This document shows positions 1 through 9,153 of a stretch of DNA of 64,000 nucleotides, piece after piece. This DNA is from Methanospirillum lacunae. GTDB taxonomy: Archaea > Halobacteriota > Methanomicrobia > Methanomicrobiales > Methanospirillaceae. Positions within the stretch are counted from its first letter, which is position 1. Each line of letters starts with the position of its first letter. The position numbers and the translations under genes are program-made. The notes beneath the pieces are model-generated. The model did no database searches. It saw only the letters and a list, made by a program, of their open reading frames with translations, and had not been told where the DNA came from. Where the stretch lies: the NCBI RefSeq assembly GCF_046195335.1, contig NZ_CP176093.1; one strand, written 5' to 3'.

Positions 1-47
1 ATATTTGAAAAAACTGGATGTTTAGTAAAATTCATGATGGTGACCGT

Positions 48-1109
48 ATGAAAATTGGAATTGATGAAAAAATATTGCGATATATAACTATATTTGCCGT
101 TATTGCTCTTGCTGTTATTACAACGATTGGGTGTACTTCAGCAGCTTCGACATCGTCTGATACCAGAACAATAACTGATATGGCAGGTACTACCTCGACT
201 ATTCCGGTTGATGTAAACCGGATTGGTGTCAGTTATCCTGCGATGAACCAGGTTATCTTCATGCTCGGCGGGGCTGACAAGATTGTTGCAACGTCTTCAA
301 CCGTTGATACCCTGCCCTGGCTGATAAAATTGTATCCCCAGATCAAGAGTATTCCCCAGTCACTCAATACTGAAGTGAACATGGAGGAACTTGTTAAAGA
401 TAATCCAGATGTCGTCATTATGGCATTAAGTGCCAATACAACAACTTCCAAAAAAATCCGTGATCTTGGAATGCCGGTTGTAGAACTCAATGTCTCCACT
501 CCTGAGCAATTAAAACAGGCAGTGTCAATTGTTGGTGACATTTTAGGCCCGGATGCTAAATTGAAGGCCAAAGAGTTTAGTGATTACTATGATTCTAATA
601 TTAAACTCGTATCTTCCAAGACTGCAGATCTTCCAAAAGATCAAAAGCCAAAGGTGCTATACACGGCAAACAATCCTCTCAATACAGAAGGAATTGGTTC
701 AATTGTGACAAACTGGATTGAGCTGGGTGGTGGAGTGAATGTGGCAGCTGAAAATGGAATCTCTGGAACGTTTAAAGATATCTCTATGGAAGATGTCGTG
801 AAATGGAATCCTGACATCATTGTTGTCCGGGATGCTGCACAAAAACCCAAGATCATGGAAGATCCTCAGTGGAAAGAGATCAATGCTGTGAAAAATGGCA
901 AGGTCTATGTGAGTCCAAAAGATGTCTATGCCTGGTGTGTGAGAAGTGCTTGTGCATCTCTGATGCCAGTCTGGTCAGCGAAAACCTTCCATCCAGAGTT
1001 ATTCGCTGATGTTGACATGAATCAGGTTGTCCGGGATTACTGCAAGAAGTTCTATGGGTATGATCCGAGTGATTCGGAAATAAATGATATATTAAATCCA
1101 ACGGTGTGA
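48..1109 (+). CDS. ABC transporter substrate-binding lipoprotein (iron complex/cobalamin type), copy 1
   Basis: A protein of 353 residues of the periplasmic binding protein family PF01497 (BtuF/FepB/FecB type), which captures ferric chelates or corrinoids outside the membrane and passes them to a FecCD-type permease. The N-terminus has a hydrophobic signal followed by TTIGC, a plausible lipobox, so membrane anchoring by lipid is likely. The family hallmark ITDMAG followed by a valine/proline stretch is near the mature N-terminus, and a second lobe ends with the usual KFYGYDPSD-type tail. I chose the ATG at 48 because GGTGA lies at 39-43; an in-frame ATG at 18 has no such site. The permease and ATPase are not in view. 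The next gene is a paralogue. The ligand cannot be read from sequence. T-runs at 1113-1118 and 1159-1165 could end transcription. Confidence 0.85.
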   Translation: MKIGIDEKILRYITIFAVIALAVITTIGCTSAASTSSDTRTITDMAGTTSTIPVDVNRIGVSYPAMNQVIFMLGGADKIVATSSTVDTLPWLIKLYPQIKSIPQSLNTEVNMEELVKDNPDVVIMALSANTTTSKKIRDLGMPVVELNVSTPEQLKQAVSIVGDILGPDAKLKAKEFSDYYDSNIKLVSSKTADLPKDQKPKVLYTANNPLNTEGIGSIVTNWIELGGGVNVAAENGISGTFKDISMEDVVKWNPDIIVVRDAAQKPKIMEDPQWKEINAVKNGKVYVSPKDVYAWCVRSACASLMPVWSAKTFHPELFADVDMNQVVRDYCKKFYGYDPSDSEINDILNPTV

Positions 1110-1305
1110 TTGTTTTTTACATCTTATTCCAGGATCTATTGGATGGATCCAAACTCTCTTTTTTTCGCTTAATTAAAAATATAATCGATATCCCGAATAT
1201 TTAGGGAGGTCTAATAGATAGAATTAAACTATATGTAAATAAACCGCATGAGATCTAAACTAATATTTGTTTACAATTGATTATTGTATACATTAAGTGA
1301 TTGTG

Positions 1306-2373
1306 ATGGAAGTAAAGAGAATTGTAATTGGCATCTTTTTGATGACCATCCTGATATTTTCTCAGACATGTCCGGTAATGTGTGACACGAGTGACACTCA
1401 TACGATAACAGACATGGCAGGAAGAGAAGTCGTTGTTCCTACATCTGTTAATTCAGTACTTGGTACTAATCAGGCTGCAACAACGATGATTTATGTCATT
1501 TCACCTGACAAACTAATTGGGCTCAGCTCTGACTATAGTAAATCAAAATATATTCCTGATAAATACAAAAATCTCCCAAATGTCGGAGGGACCCAAGGAA
1601 AAACGAAATTAAATGCTGAAAGTTTTCAGTCTATGCATCCCGACGTCATGTTTATGCCATACACCAAGGGATCTGAAGCAGATGTGGTTGATACTCAAAG
1701 ACAATTGAACCCGATTCCTGTCTTGGCTCTCGGTTCAACTACTGACATCACAAATTTTGCTGAACCAGTCCGGTTTATGGGTAAGGTTTTAGGGGATTCT
1801 GATAAAGCAGAGGAGTTCATCTCATTTTATCAGAATATCTACAAAAAAGTAAATCAGACATCGGCATCCATTCCTGAATCTGAAAAGAAACGTGTATATT
1901 ATGCTGAAGGTCCAGAAGGCCTGCTAACAGATCCACAAGGGGTTGGACATACACAGCCACTTGAGGTAAGTAATAGTATAAATGTGGCTAATGTTCAATT
2001 CAATGGTGGCATTGGAAGAACACCTGTTTCAATGGAACAGATCCTAAAGTGGAATCCAGATGTTATTATTGCCTTTGAAAAGAGTTTTTACGATAAAATA
2101 TACTCGGATCCAAGTTGGTCACAGGTCAAGGCTGTACAGGATAAGCAGGTATATCTGGTTCCAAGTGATCCCTTTAACTGGTATGATAGGTCTCCAGGGA
2201 TCAATATTATCATGGGTATTCCATGGACTGCAAAGGTATTATACCCAGATAAATTTAAAGACCTCGATTTAAAGGCAGTAACAAAAGAATTCTACTCTAA
2301 ATTCTACCATTATGATTTATCAGACAATGATGTCGATGATATTCTTAAAGGCTCAGGATTGACTACCTATTAA
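1306..2373 (+). CDS. ABC transporter substrate-binding protein (iron complex/cobalamin type), copy 2
   Basis: A protein of 355 residues, paralogous to the preceding gene: it has the same ITDMAG opening, the same two-lobe layout with MEQILKWNPDVII in the second lobe, and a YSKFYHYDLSD tail. The N-terminus is a signal peptide or anchor. There is no clean lipobox, although two cysteines lie near its end. The ATG at 1306 is preceded by GTGA at 1297-1300; in-frame GTG codons at 1297 and 1303 are alternatives. About 190 bases separate it from copy 1, so it may have its own promoter. The two binding proteins differ considerably in sequence, so they probably bind different chelates or corrinoids. No permease follows: downstream there are only T-rich tracts (2386-2390, 2397-2402) and gene debris. 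Confidence 0.84.
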   Translation: MEVKRIVIGIFLMTILIFSQTCPVMCDTSDTHTITDMAGREVVVPTSVNSVLGTNQAATTMIYVISPDKLIGLSSDYSKSKYIPDKYKNLPNVGGTQGKTKLNAESFQSMHPDVMFMPYTKGSEADVVDTQRQLNPIPVLALGSTTDITNFAEPVRFMGKVLGDSDKAEEFISFYQNIYKKVNQTSASIPESEKKRVYYAEGPEGLLTDPQGVGHTQPLEVSNSINVANVQFNGGIGRTPVSMEQILKWNPDVIIAFEKSFYDKIYSDPSWSQVKAVQDKQVYLVPSDPFNWYDRSPGINIIMGIPWTAKVLYPDKFKDLDLKAVTKEFYSKFYHYDLSDNDVDDILKGSGLTTY

Positions 2374-2488
2374 ACGGTAGAACTCTTTTTACCTAACTTT
2401 TTTAGCAAGAAATAGTTCCCCGGTTTCGGGCAGTGATAGGTATCCAGCAAACAATGACACTGCTTTCTGAGGAATGAGGTTTGTGATA

Positions 2489-2638
2489 ATGAAGATTGCA
2501 TTCGTCATGTCCGGAAAAAATCGAGGTGTATGTTATTTGTATAGCAACTACTCTTCGATCCTTGGGTATTTTTATGTCCTCAGGTCGTTTCCTGATGATG
2601 AGAGAAGATATAGATTCGATGGACTGAAGGGGATTTGA
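2489..2638 (+). CDS. Possible small ORF, 49 residues
   Basis: An ATG at 2489 follows GAGGT (2476-2480) and GTGATA, which could serve as ribosome binding site. The product begins MKIAFVMSG and is rich in tyrosine. I recognise no family, and it may be a fragment of a decayed gene. The only support is the ribosome binding site and the intact frame. Confidence 0.2.
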   Translation: MKIAFVMSGKNRGVCYLYSNYSSILGYFYVLRSFPDDERRYRFDGLKGI

Positions 2639-2958
2639 TATGCCTACTGACCAGAACCAGTCTCAGAGGATATGTCTGATTTGAGTTCTGAAGCGAGTCT
2701 CATGATAGGTCTATAATGAATGTCCGAATATGTCCAAATACTTTGAATCATGATTCTGGCAAAATATTAGTAAAAAAAATAATGCGAAAATTGAAGATAT
2801 TCTGAACTGGTTTGCATTCATTGAGACATCGATAATGTCCAGATTAAGCCCTGGAGGGGTGACATACGCCTCATCTCTTACCACATTGCCTATGGGAAAT
2901 AGCATCGCGATAAGATCATCCGATTGGTGCCCTCCAACTCCTTGGTCTTTCAGCACTC

Positions 2959-3153
2959 ATGTACCAATCCGTGAACCATCCACGCACCGATTCGGTTCTC
3001 TCCACATTCCAACAAGTCTCATCCGGATACTCACCTGAACAAGTCCAGGATCTTATCGAGCAGACTATAGAGAAGTTCAAGAACGAAGGTGCCGCAGCGG
3101 TAGTGGATTCAATCTTTGATGATCCTCAAGCCACCGGATCAAAAATAGAATGA
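2959..3153 (+). CDS. Possible small ORF or gene fragment, 64 residues
   Basis: The second half reads as an amphipathic helix (EQVQDLIEQTIEKFKNEG) with codon usage like the neighbouring genes. The frame stays open back to 2914 with a short hydrophobic stretch before the ATG, so the true start may be lost. No family is recognised and no ribosome binding site is seen. Probably a remnant of a larger gene. Confidence 0.25.
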   Translation: MYQSVNHPRTDSVLSTFQQVSSGYSPEQVQDLIEQTIEKFKNEGAAAVVDSIFDDPQATGSKIE

Positions 3154-3490
3154 TACTTCAGCCTCAATTTCCCCCAAAAAAACCCTGCTGATATCATCAT
3201 CCGATTGAGAAGCAAGAGATGACCTTCCTTATTCGATAGCAAAAGATCAGCCCCTCCCGGCACCCCATCTAACCGGATTCTCAATACCCCAACCAAACCC
3301 CTGGGAAAATCACAACTTAAACCGGAGGTATCTGTTTTCAGGTCTGTTCGCATCAGACCTGAGATATCCTGCTCAAACTCCCATTCCGGATATCTCAACT
3401 CTCCGATCACCCTTCGTTCGGGAGGTCGGGACTCCTACACTCACATACACCCCCTCACCCGGATCTCGCAAAACCTCCCGCACCTATTTC

Positions 3491-3571
3491 CCCGACCTAT
3501 GATGAACAAATCCAATTTATTGTACTTATAATTACTATTTCTTTGAGATACGCCATATTTCATAGGTCGGG
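3491..3571. repeat. 12-bp perfect inverted repeat with AT-rich spacer
   Basis: CCCGACCTATGA at 3491-3502 is the exact reverse complement of TCATAGGTCGGG at 3560-3571. The 57-bp spacer is AT-rich. A third copy of the core AGGTCGGGA lies at 3423-3431. It could be a protein-binding site, a terminator hairpin or the ends of a small degenerate element. It lies beyond the 3' end of the minus-strand DUF2164 gene. Confidence 0.6.
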
Positions 3572-3643
3572 AGATCCAGACCTGATGGAAATCCTGTGCC
3601 CGTTTTCCCGCACTACCGACCGAAAAAAAGGACCGGGAAAAGA

Positions 3644-3877
3644 TTACTTCAGGATAGAGAGAAGGTCTTCAGCAGCTTCTGCGATATATTTGTGAGAATC
3701 GTATACCCCCTGGTTGTAAATTTCAGGGGCAAGCCGGTCCATAAAAAAATCAAGAAGCATACCAGCAGCAAGCTCCCCGATGACTTCGTCCCGTTCATTG
3801 GAATAATAATTTTTAATCTCTGATATCATGGTGTTCCGTCTCTCTTTCGAGAGGGGTATGGGCTGTTCATGCTTCAT
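3644..3877 (-). CDS. DUF2164 family protein
   Basis: A small protein of 77 residues matching the DUF2164 family (PF09932) by pattern: LSKERR near the start, the acidic NERDEVIGELAAG segment, LLDFFMDRLAPEIYNQGV, and a closing helix. The family is widespread in bacteria and some archaea; its function is unknown. The ATG at 3877 is preceded on the minus strand by GAGGA at good spacing; an in-frame TTG at 3889 would add four residues and is less likely. It stands alone between gene debris and a divergently oriented unknown exported protein. Confidence 0.75.
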   Translation of the reverse strand: MKHEQPIPLSKERRNTMISEIKNYYSNERDEVIGELAAGMLLDFFMDRLAPEIYNQGVYDSHKYIAEAAEDLLSILK

Positions 3878-4048
3878 CAGATTCCTCAAAATAGTGTTGT
3901 TCCCCTCACTATATCCAATGGTATCACAGATCGGGAACCGGGATGATCAGTTCACAAAGGTCAGTCATGACCTGCTACCAATAACCGGATAAACTGATCC
4001 TCAGATATGTTTATCTTCTATTACTGTAATTCTCGGGATGTGGTGATC

Positions 4049-5554
4049 ATGGGTCTGCACAGGAATAATCCGGGTATCATGATTTCTGTAGTCATTATCG
4101 CTTTTATCAGTCTGATATCTGTTATTGGATTTTGGGCTGAGGCAACCTGTGCAGAACCTGAGATATGCCGTGCCCTTCCCGGAACTGGTGATCTCTATAC
4201 CGGACTGATATGGAAAGAAGAATCACGAGGTTGTGATATCGACTCAAAACAGGGTTCCTCCTGTGTTTATTATCACGGGTATTCAGCAAAAGATCCAGAT
4301 GACCGGGTAGCAGTTGTATCAGTCTGTCTTGACTGGAATAACGAGGAGATCGCATCACTCTATGACTTTATGTCATCTCCTGATGCCTATCGCCAGAGCC
4401 AGGAGAAAATCTGGTCAGAACACGGCCCGGTAGAACCGATACCAGATCTTCCGGGCGGGCTGTTCTGGACCTCTGATGAGAAAAACGGCTTTTTTGTACA
4501 CAGCCAGGCCTTTCTGTGGAAAAGGCCCGGAGTATACGGCAATGTTGACGTTAACGCAGAGTATAAACTCGATACCTATACTGGAATCAGCCTGGAGAAA
4601 TTTTCACGGGATGAGGCAATTCGTCTGGCTAAACTGACCTGGAACCGTCTGGATGAGGGCACACCCGGGCCGGATGCGATGAAGCCTACTCCGACCAGTA
4701 CCCCGGTGGTAACCCGTGATTATGGTGAACTGATCTGGACCCTGCGATATTATCTTCCAAGTCAGTTTGGAAAATATCCTGATGAAGTCCTGTATAAAGC
4801 TCTGGTTATCAACGAATCTGGTGTACTTGGCAGGGATCAGGGGATCACCTACGCTCTCAAGGATAACATGATGCGGGATATCACGTCGTTCAGGGATAGT
4901 TTTTCAAAAGAGATTCCGGGGTGGCAGGGAAGGCTGGTTGATGAAGCCGGTGAAAATGTCATTGGAAAGGAGATTGAGGACACGATGGGAGTGATGGATA
5001 TTGCTGAATCATACATCACTGCAGTGGATGCAGGTCTTGGGTATGAATCCGTGATTGCACTCCCAGAATTCGGTCCTATCTACGGTCTGCTTGGCTTGTA
5101 CCGGGAGCTTGAGAAGAAGATGCGGTTCTACCGGGACAATATTGTCATCCCGGACATTGCCGACGAGATCTATCACACGTATAAATCCAAGCGTGCTGCA
5201 CAACAAAGTCCGAAAGAAGCATTTGACGATGCAATCTATGGGAGTAACGCCTACTATCAGCTCAGGTCATACCCCGTCTTTGCGCAATGGAAGCCTGAAG
5301 ATCTTGATCTTGTTCTAGCCGAACGGTTTGAACAGCGGTATCACGCCGAAGAACTCCTGGATCTTCGTACCTATATGCTTGAACATGGGGATCTGTTTAT
5401 CAGAGGGATAATCTGGCAGTACCGTGATAAACTGGATCGACTGGAACGTACGTGTCAGGCCATAACTGATGGGAGAATACAGGCAGATATTCCATATGAA
5501 GCCTATAAAATAGAGAAGTGGTGGTATCTTCCAAAAGAACTCAGAGGAGGGTAA
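4049..5554 (+). CDS. Exported or membrane-anchored protein of unknown function
   Basis: About 501 residues, with no family recognised. The N-terminus has a hydrophobic segment of about 20 residues (signal peptide or anchor). An extracellular part of about 170 residues follows, containing CVYYHGYSAKDPDDR and several cysteines. A short Thr/Pro linker (PTPTSTPVV) leads to a second domain of about 280 residues that is helical, rich in Tyr, Trp, Arg and Glu, and free of repeats. The start is uncertain: ATG codons at 4007, 4049 and 4079 are all in frame. I prefer 4049 because GGTGA lies just before it, although spacing is short, and because it leaves a normal signal. The gene is convergent with the large PKD gene downstream, with about 200 bases between them. 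It could be a methanogen surface protein specific to this lineage. Confidence 0.6.
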   Translation: MGLHRNNPGIMISVVIIAFISLISVIGFWAEATCAEPEICRALPGTGDLYTGLIWKEESRGCDIDSKQGSSCVYYHGYSAKDPDDRVAVVSVCLDWNNEEIASLYDFMSSPDAYRQSQEKIWSEHGPVEPIPDLPGGLFWTSDEKNGFFVHSQAFLWKRPGVYGNVDVNAEYKLDTYTGISLEKFSRDEAIRLAKLTWNRLDEGTPGPDAMKPTPTSTPVVTRDYGELIWTLRYYLPSQFGKYPDEVLYKALVINESGVLGRDQGITYALKDNMMRDITSFRDSFSKEIPGWQGRLVDEAGENVIGKEIEDTMGVMDIAESYITAVDAGLGYESVIALPEFGPIYGLLGLYRELEKKMRFYRDNIVIPDIADEIYHTYKSKRAAQQSPKEAFDDAIYGSNAYYQLRSYPVFAQWKPEDLDLVLAERFEQRYHAEELLDLRTYMLEHGDLFIRGIIWQYRDKLDRLERTCQAITDGRIQADIPYEAYKIEKWWYLPKELRGG

Positions 5555-5760
5555 GATATTGTACTTCAAGTGACAGACTGCTCCTGAATATACTATCTAG
5601 AGAATCAGTCTCTGCCTGAAGATGCCAATGGTTCATCATGGTTCTTCTTATTCTTCAATGAAGTTAACACAGGTCATATCATTGTTTTCTGAGTCCCTTT
5701 TTAGGTAAATATAGACAAATTTTCCAAAAATATAATTGTCTCAATTTAATTCTGTGGATG

Positions 5761-8700
5761 TTATGGTGATGAATATTTCGATCCATGTCCTTGAACATAT
5801 AAACTATTTAAGTTTACATTAAGCACTCCGTTCGTATTTGGTGATAAATTAAAAATTGTCAATCCGTTTTGATCTACCCCATTGATAATAGAGGTTCCTC
5901 CCCATGTGAAGGAAGTCCAAATGTTTTGATTTTCCGGCATCACTAGGGTGAGAGAGGAATAAAAGTTTGTTAAATTGGGAATATTTACTGGACCACTTGG
6001 TCCTTCTGCAATTAATGCATTATTAAGATACAGTTCAACCATGTCAAAATTACATGTAGTTAATTGCTGATTATTGCCAGACTTGGACATGTATAAATTA
6101 TATCCCGAACTCTGTTTAGACTTGGAAACTATCCGGATTGAATCTCCTGCATTAAAATCAAATCGAACACCTGCCACTGTAATATAACAATTTGAATTAA
6201 TTGGATTTTGAACTGTGAATGAGAGTTCTCCTCCACTTGGGATATACGCCGTTTTTTGGGCAGCGTTGAGTATGAAATCAGCTGGGGTAATGGTTTTTAA
6301 TATACCCTCAAACCAGAATGTTGGTCCACATTTTGCCCCCTTATTGATCACAAAATCATTAACAACCCAGGGTCTATCCCTAGGTCCCATATCTGTACAT
6401 ATATTATTCTTATAACAGTACCTCCAGTAAACAGAGGTCCATACCGGAGAATTGTAACAATAGATATTCATATGCTTACCCGAATTTATGGTAACTGGAA
6501 ATATGAAATATCCATCATTTCTAGTGTATCGATATCGTGGATTGGTTCCGTCACTGTTGGTCAGCGTAATTCTAATGTTTGGTACCGGAGAACCAGTTGT
6601 CTGGTTGATAACATACCCATCTACCTTCTCACATTCTGTTGTATAAATTGCTGATATGGAATGATTAGATGTAACTGATGTAAAGTATGGATTCGATGGG
6701 TTTATCTGGCCAACTGATGTCCCGTCAATAATTACATCAGTAAGTATATATCCGGGATAACTCATGGAAAAGTATTGATTATTACCGCAATTTACTGGAA
6801 TTAGACCTAATGGGCTTATCCCCTGGTTGAGTGGCTCATAAATATCAATTATATCGTCGTTGGTATACGCTCTGAATGCAGTTCCATTGATATAATATGG
6901 TCCATTCATCGAAAAATTAGCCTGAATATTCTGGTCGTATCTAATGTCTGATAACGTCAAGTAATAGGGATTCGTACACTGTGATCCTGAACATTTTACA
7001 GTCCCGTTTACCTTTACTTCTGTAATATTGTAGCAACCTACGGGTTCTATTGTAAATGTCTTGGAGCTTCCGCATGCCATTGTGAGAGGGCCTGCAGGAG
7101 TAATACTCCCGGTACCACTTGGGTATACCACCGTATTGATATTGGATGTTTTTCCGGTAAACTCAGCTCTAATTGTGTGATTTTTATCAATAGAGTCAAA
7201 GGTTGTGGTATTTGTACCTGTTGTGATATTGAATGTGGTATTATCGATAGTGATGGATTGGATTCTGTAACAGGAATTTGCTGCTATTGTGAATGTTTTA
7301 CTTGTTCCACATGTTACCGGTATAACAGTTCCTAAAGGTGAAATAGTGCCGTTATCTCCTGCAGTTGCATTTATGTAATAGGTTATTGGAGTGAACTGAG
7401 CGTTTATACTCTGATCTGAAAGAACTTTGGTGAAATTGTAGATATATGGGCTTTTTACCTGGCCTAGATGTAATGTATTATTGATTATTATATCACTGAT
7501 GTTATTACAGGCACTGGAGGCTATTGTAAATGTCTGATTCGCGCCGCAAATAACGGATGTTGGTGATGATGGAGATATTGAGCCCCCGGTTCCAGCGGTT
7601 GGTGTGATGGTGTGATAACAATTGTATGCAAGTGTTTTTGTTTCCGTATCTTTAGATTCGCACTCGTTTGTTACTGTGAGAGAGACTGTATACCCTTTTA
7701 CATCAGAGTAAATGTGTGTTGGATCTTTTTCTGTAGAGGTAGTTCCATCACCAAAATCCCAGAGGTAATTTGTAATTTTGATGTCTTTTGCTGTCGTTGA
7801 ATTGTCTATAAATGTAATGTTAAGGGGATTATAAGAATTGACTGTGTATAAGAAGTCAGTAATTACCTCTTCACAGGGTGGATGAACTGTAACAGTTGTG
7901 CTGGCTGTTCCAGTTGCTCCACAGGTGTTTCCGACCTTTAAAACGATTGTATATGTCTTATCTCCCGGACCCGGGTTTGTATACGTTCTAGTATATGGGC
8001 CTTGACCAGAACTGGTAGAACCATCTTCAAATGTCCATACCCAACTATTGATCCATCCTCTTGTTGTAGTTGAATTGTCGTAGAACGTAACCTGAAGGGG
8101 GGTTCTCCCTGATGATGGTTCAGGACTGATAGCCGCTGATACCGTACAGTCACTCTCTGAAGTAACTGTGACCTGTTTTGAGTCTGTGCCAATGTTTCCA
8201 CATTCATCAGTTACAACAAGCCGGACGTAATAGATTCCATAAGAATATGTCCTCGTATGTGGTCCTGGTCCTGTGGCTGTCGTTCCATCTCCAAAGTCCC
8301 ATTCATAATTTGATATTGTAGAACCAGAAGAAATGGAACTATTATCCCAGAAAGTAACCGCCAAGGGTGTTCCGGTGAGTGATTCGGGGGGGTTTGGATC
8401 AGTTTTAATGGATGCAGTCACACTTGACAAACAGGTTCCAACCTGAATCAAATGTGAAAATTCATCATTACCACAGGCATTATGTACTCGTAGTCGCACG
8501 GTATAATTTCCAGATTTGGAGTATGTATGGGTTGGGTTGGGAGTATTACCTACAGACCCATCCCCAAAATTCCACTCCCATGCAGTTATCGGGTATGATG
8601 GATCGTCATATTTGGATTTATCAATAAATGATATTTTTAATGAATCAGGTGAATCCGGGATATATGAGTAATCTGCAAATGCTCTGGCAAGACACCCTGG

Positions 8701-9153
8701 TCCTGGTGAAAATGGAGTTCCATTACAGTTACCAGTTTGTGTCCACTGAATGAGGTTTTCTCCACCTCCAACAGGTTTGGCAATGATCTGAACATATTTT
8801 ATAGATGGATCCATTGTTGGATGCATCTCGGTTGATACATTCCTCACCTGACCTACTGTCCATAGATCGCCCGACCAGGGCATCAGTTTGATAGTTTTAA
8901 TGATCTGTTTGTTTAAATCAAGAAGATTAATATAGAAATCCGCATCAGATTCTTTTGGGTTGAGTGAGTCTCCTCCTGTGTGGTATAAGTAAATCGTTCC
9001 ACCTTTGATACAGGCCTCAAAGTTCATATGTGGGATTTTTGTAGGCACAATGTCTCTGGTAACCATAACTCCCACGATCCCCATGGATGCAGTAACGATA
9101 CTAATAAGCAAAATCGCTGCAATGATATCTGAAATCGCCTTATCCGTCATCAT
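5761..9153 (-). CDS. Giant pilin-like surface protein with four PKD domains and Cys-patterned repeats
   Basis: About 1130 residues. The N-terminus (TDKAISDIIAAILL) matches the archaeal type IV pilin N-terminal family PF07790, followed by the family's YLYHTGGDSL segment. Four PKD domains follow at about residues 160-510, each with a WxFGDG-like core (third copy WTFEDG). Next come three to four InlB-B-like repeats of about 80 residues (510-840, with SISP or ISPLG and CG..xTFTI). A Cna-B/carboxypeptidase-regulatory-like domain lies near 840-930. A C-terminal domain of about 157 residues (from ~975) is shared with two other genes here. Cysteines recur at fixed places, suggesting disulfides. The protein is probably surface-exposed. 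It is the last gene of a four-gene operon; its ATG at 9153 overlaps the upstream stop (TGATG). An ATG at 9150 is also possible. Confidence 0.8.
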   Translation of the reverse strand: MMTDKAISDIIAAILLISIVTASMGIVGVMVTRDIVPTKIPHMNFEACIKGGTIYLYHTGGDSLNPKESDADFYINLLDLNKQIIKTIKLMPWSGDLWTVGQVRNVSTEMHPTMDPSIKYVQIIAKPVGGGENLIQWTQTGNCNGTPFSPGPGCLARAFADYSYIPDSPDSLKISFIDKSKYDDPSYPITAWEWNFGDGSVGNTPNPTHTYSKSGNYTVRLRVHNACGNDEFSHLIQVGTCLSSVTASIKTDPNPPESLTGTPLAVTFWDNSSISSGSTISNYEWDFGDGTTATGPGPHTRTYSYGIYYVRLVVTDECGNIGTDSKQVTVTSESDCTVSAAISPEPSSGRTPLQVTFYDNSTTTRGWINSWVWTFEDGSTSSGQGPYTRTYTNPGPGDKTYTIVLKVGNTCGATGTASTTVTVHPPCEEVITDFLYTVNSYNPLNITFIDNSTTAKDIKITNYLWDFGDGTTSTEKDPTHIYSDVKGYTVSLTVTNECESKDTETKTLAYNCYHTITPTAGTGGSISPSSPTSVICGANQTFTIASSACNNISDIIINNTLHLGQVKSPYIYNFTKVLSDQSINAQFTPITYYINATAGDNGTISPLGTVIPVTCGTSKTFTIAANSCYRIQSITIDNTTFNITTGTNTTTFDSIDKNHTIRAEFTGKTSNINTVVYPSGTGSITPAGPLTMACGSSKTFTIEPVGCYNITEVKVNGTVKCSGSQCTNPYYLTLSDIRYDQNIQANFSMNGPYYINGTAFRAYTNDDIIDIYEPLNQGISPLGLIPVNCGNNQYFSMSYPGYILTDVIIDGTSVGQINPSNPYFTSVTSNHSISAIYTTECEKVDGYVINQTTGSPVPNIRITLTNSDGTNPRYRYTRNDGYFIFPVTINSGKHMNIYCYNSPVWTSVYWRYCYKNNICTDMGPRDRPWVVNDFVINKGAKCGPTFWFEGILKTITPADFILNAAQKTAYIPSGGELSFTVQNPINSNCYITVAGVRFDFNAGDSIRIVSKSKQSSGYNLYMSKSGNNQQLTTCNFDMVELYLNNALIAEGPSGPVNIPNLTNFYSSLTLVMPENQNIWTSFTWGGTSIINGVDQNGLTIFNLSPNTNGVLNVNLNSLYVQGHGSKYSSP

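Larger units (their letters stand above)
2374..3490. other. Gene-poor stretch with possible gene remnants
   Basis: More than 1.1 kb without a confident gene. Protein-like fragments occur on both strands: a short plus ORF at 2489-2638, another at 2959-3153, and a minus-strand stretch around 2790-2956 whose first 50 residues look protein-like before it degenerates. The last two would start two bases apart in opposite directions, which is implausible for intact genes. I read the region as decayed coding sequence plus spacer. No transposase, tRNA or CRISPR repeat is visible. Confidence 0.5.

Noticed and set aside
2711..2956. Minus-strand ORF of 81 residues whose first 50 look protein-like
   Set aside because: Start is a weak GTG, the second half loses protein character, and it would begin two bases from an opposite ORF; treated as debris.
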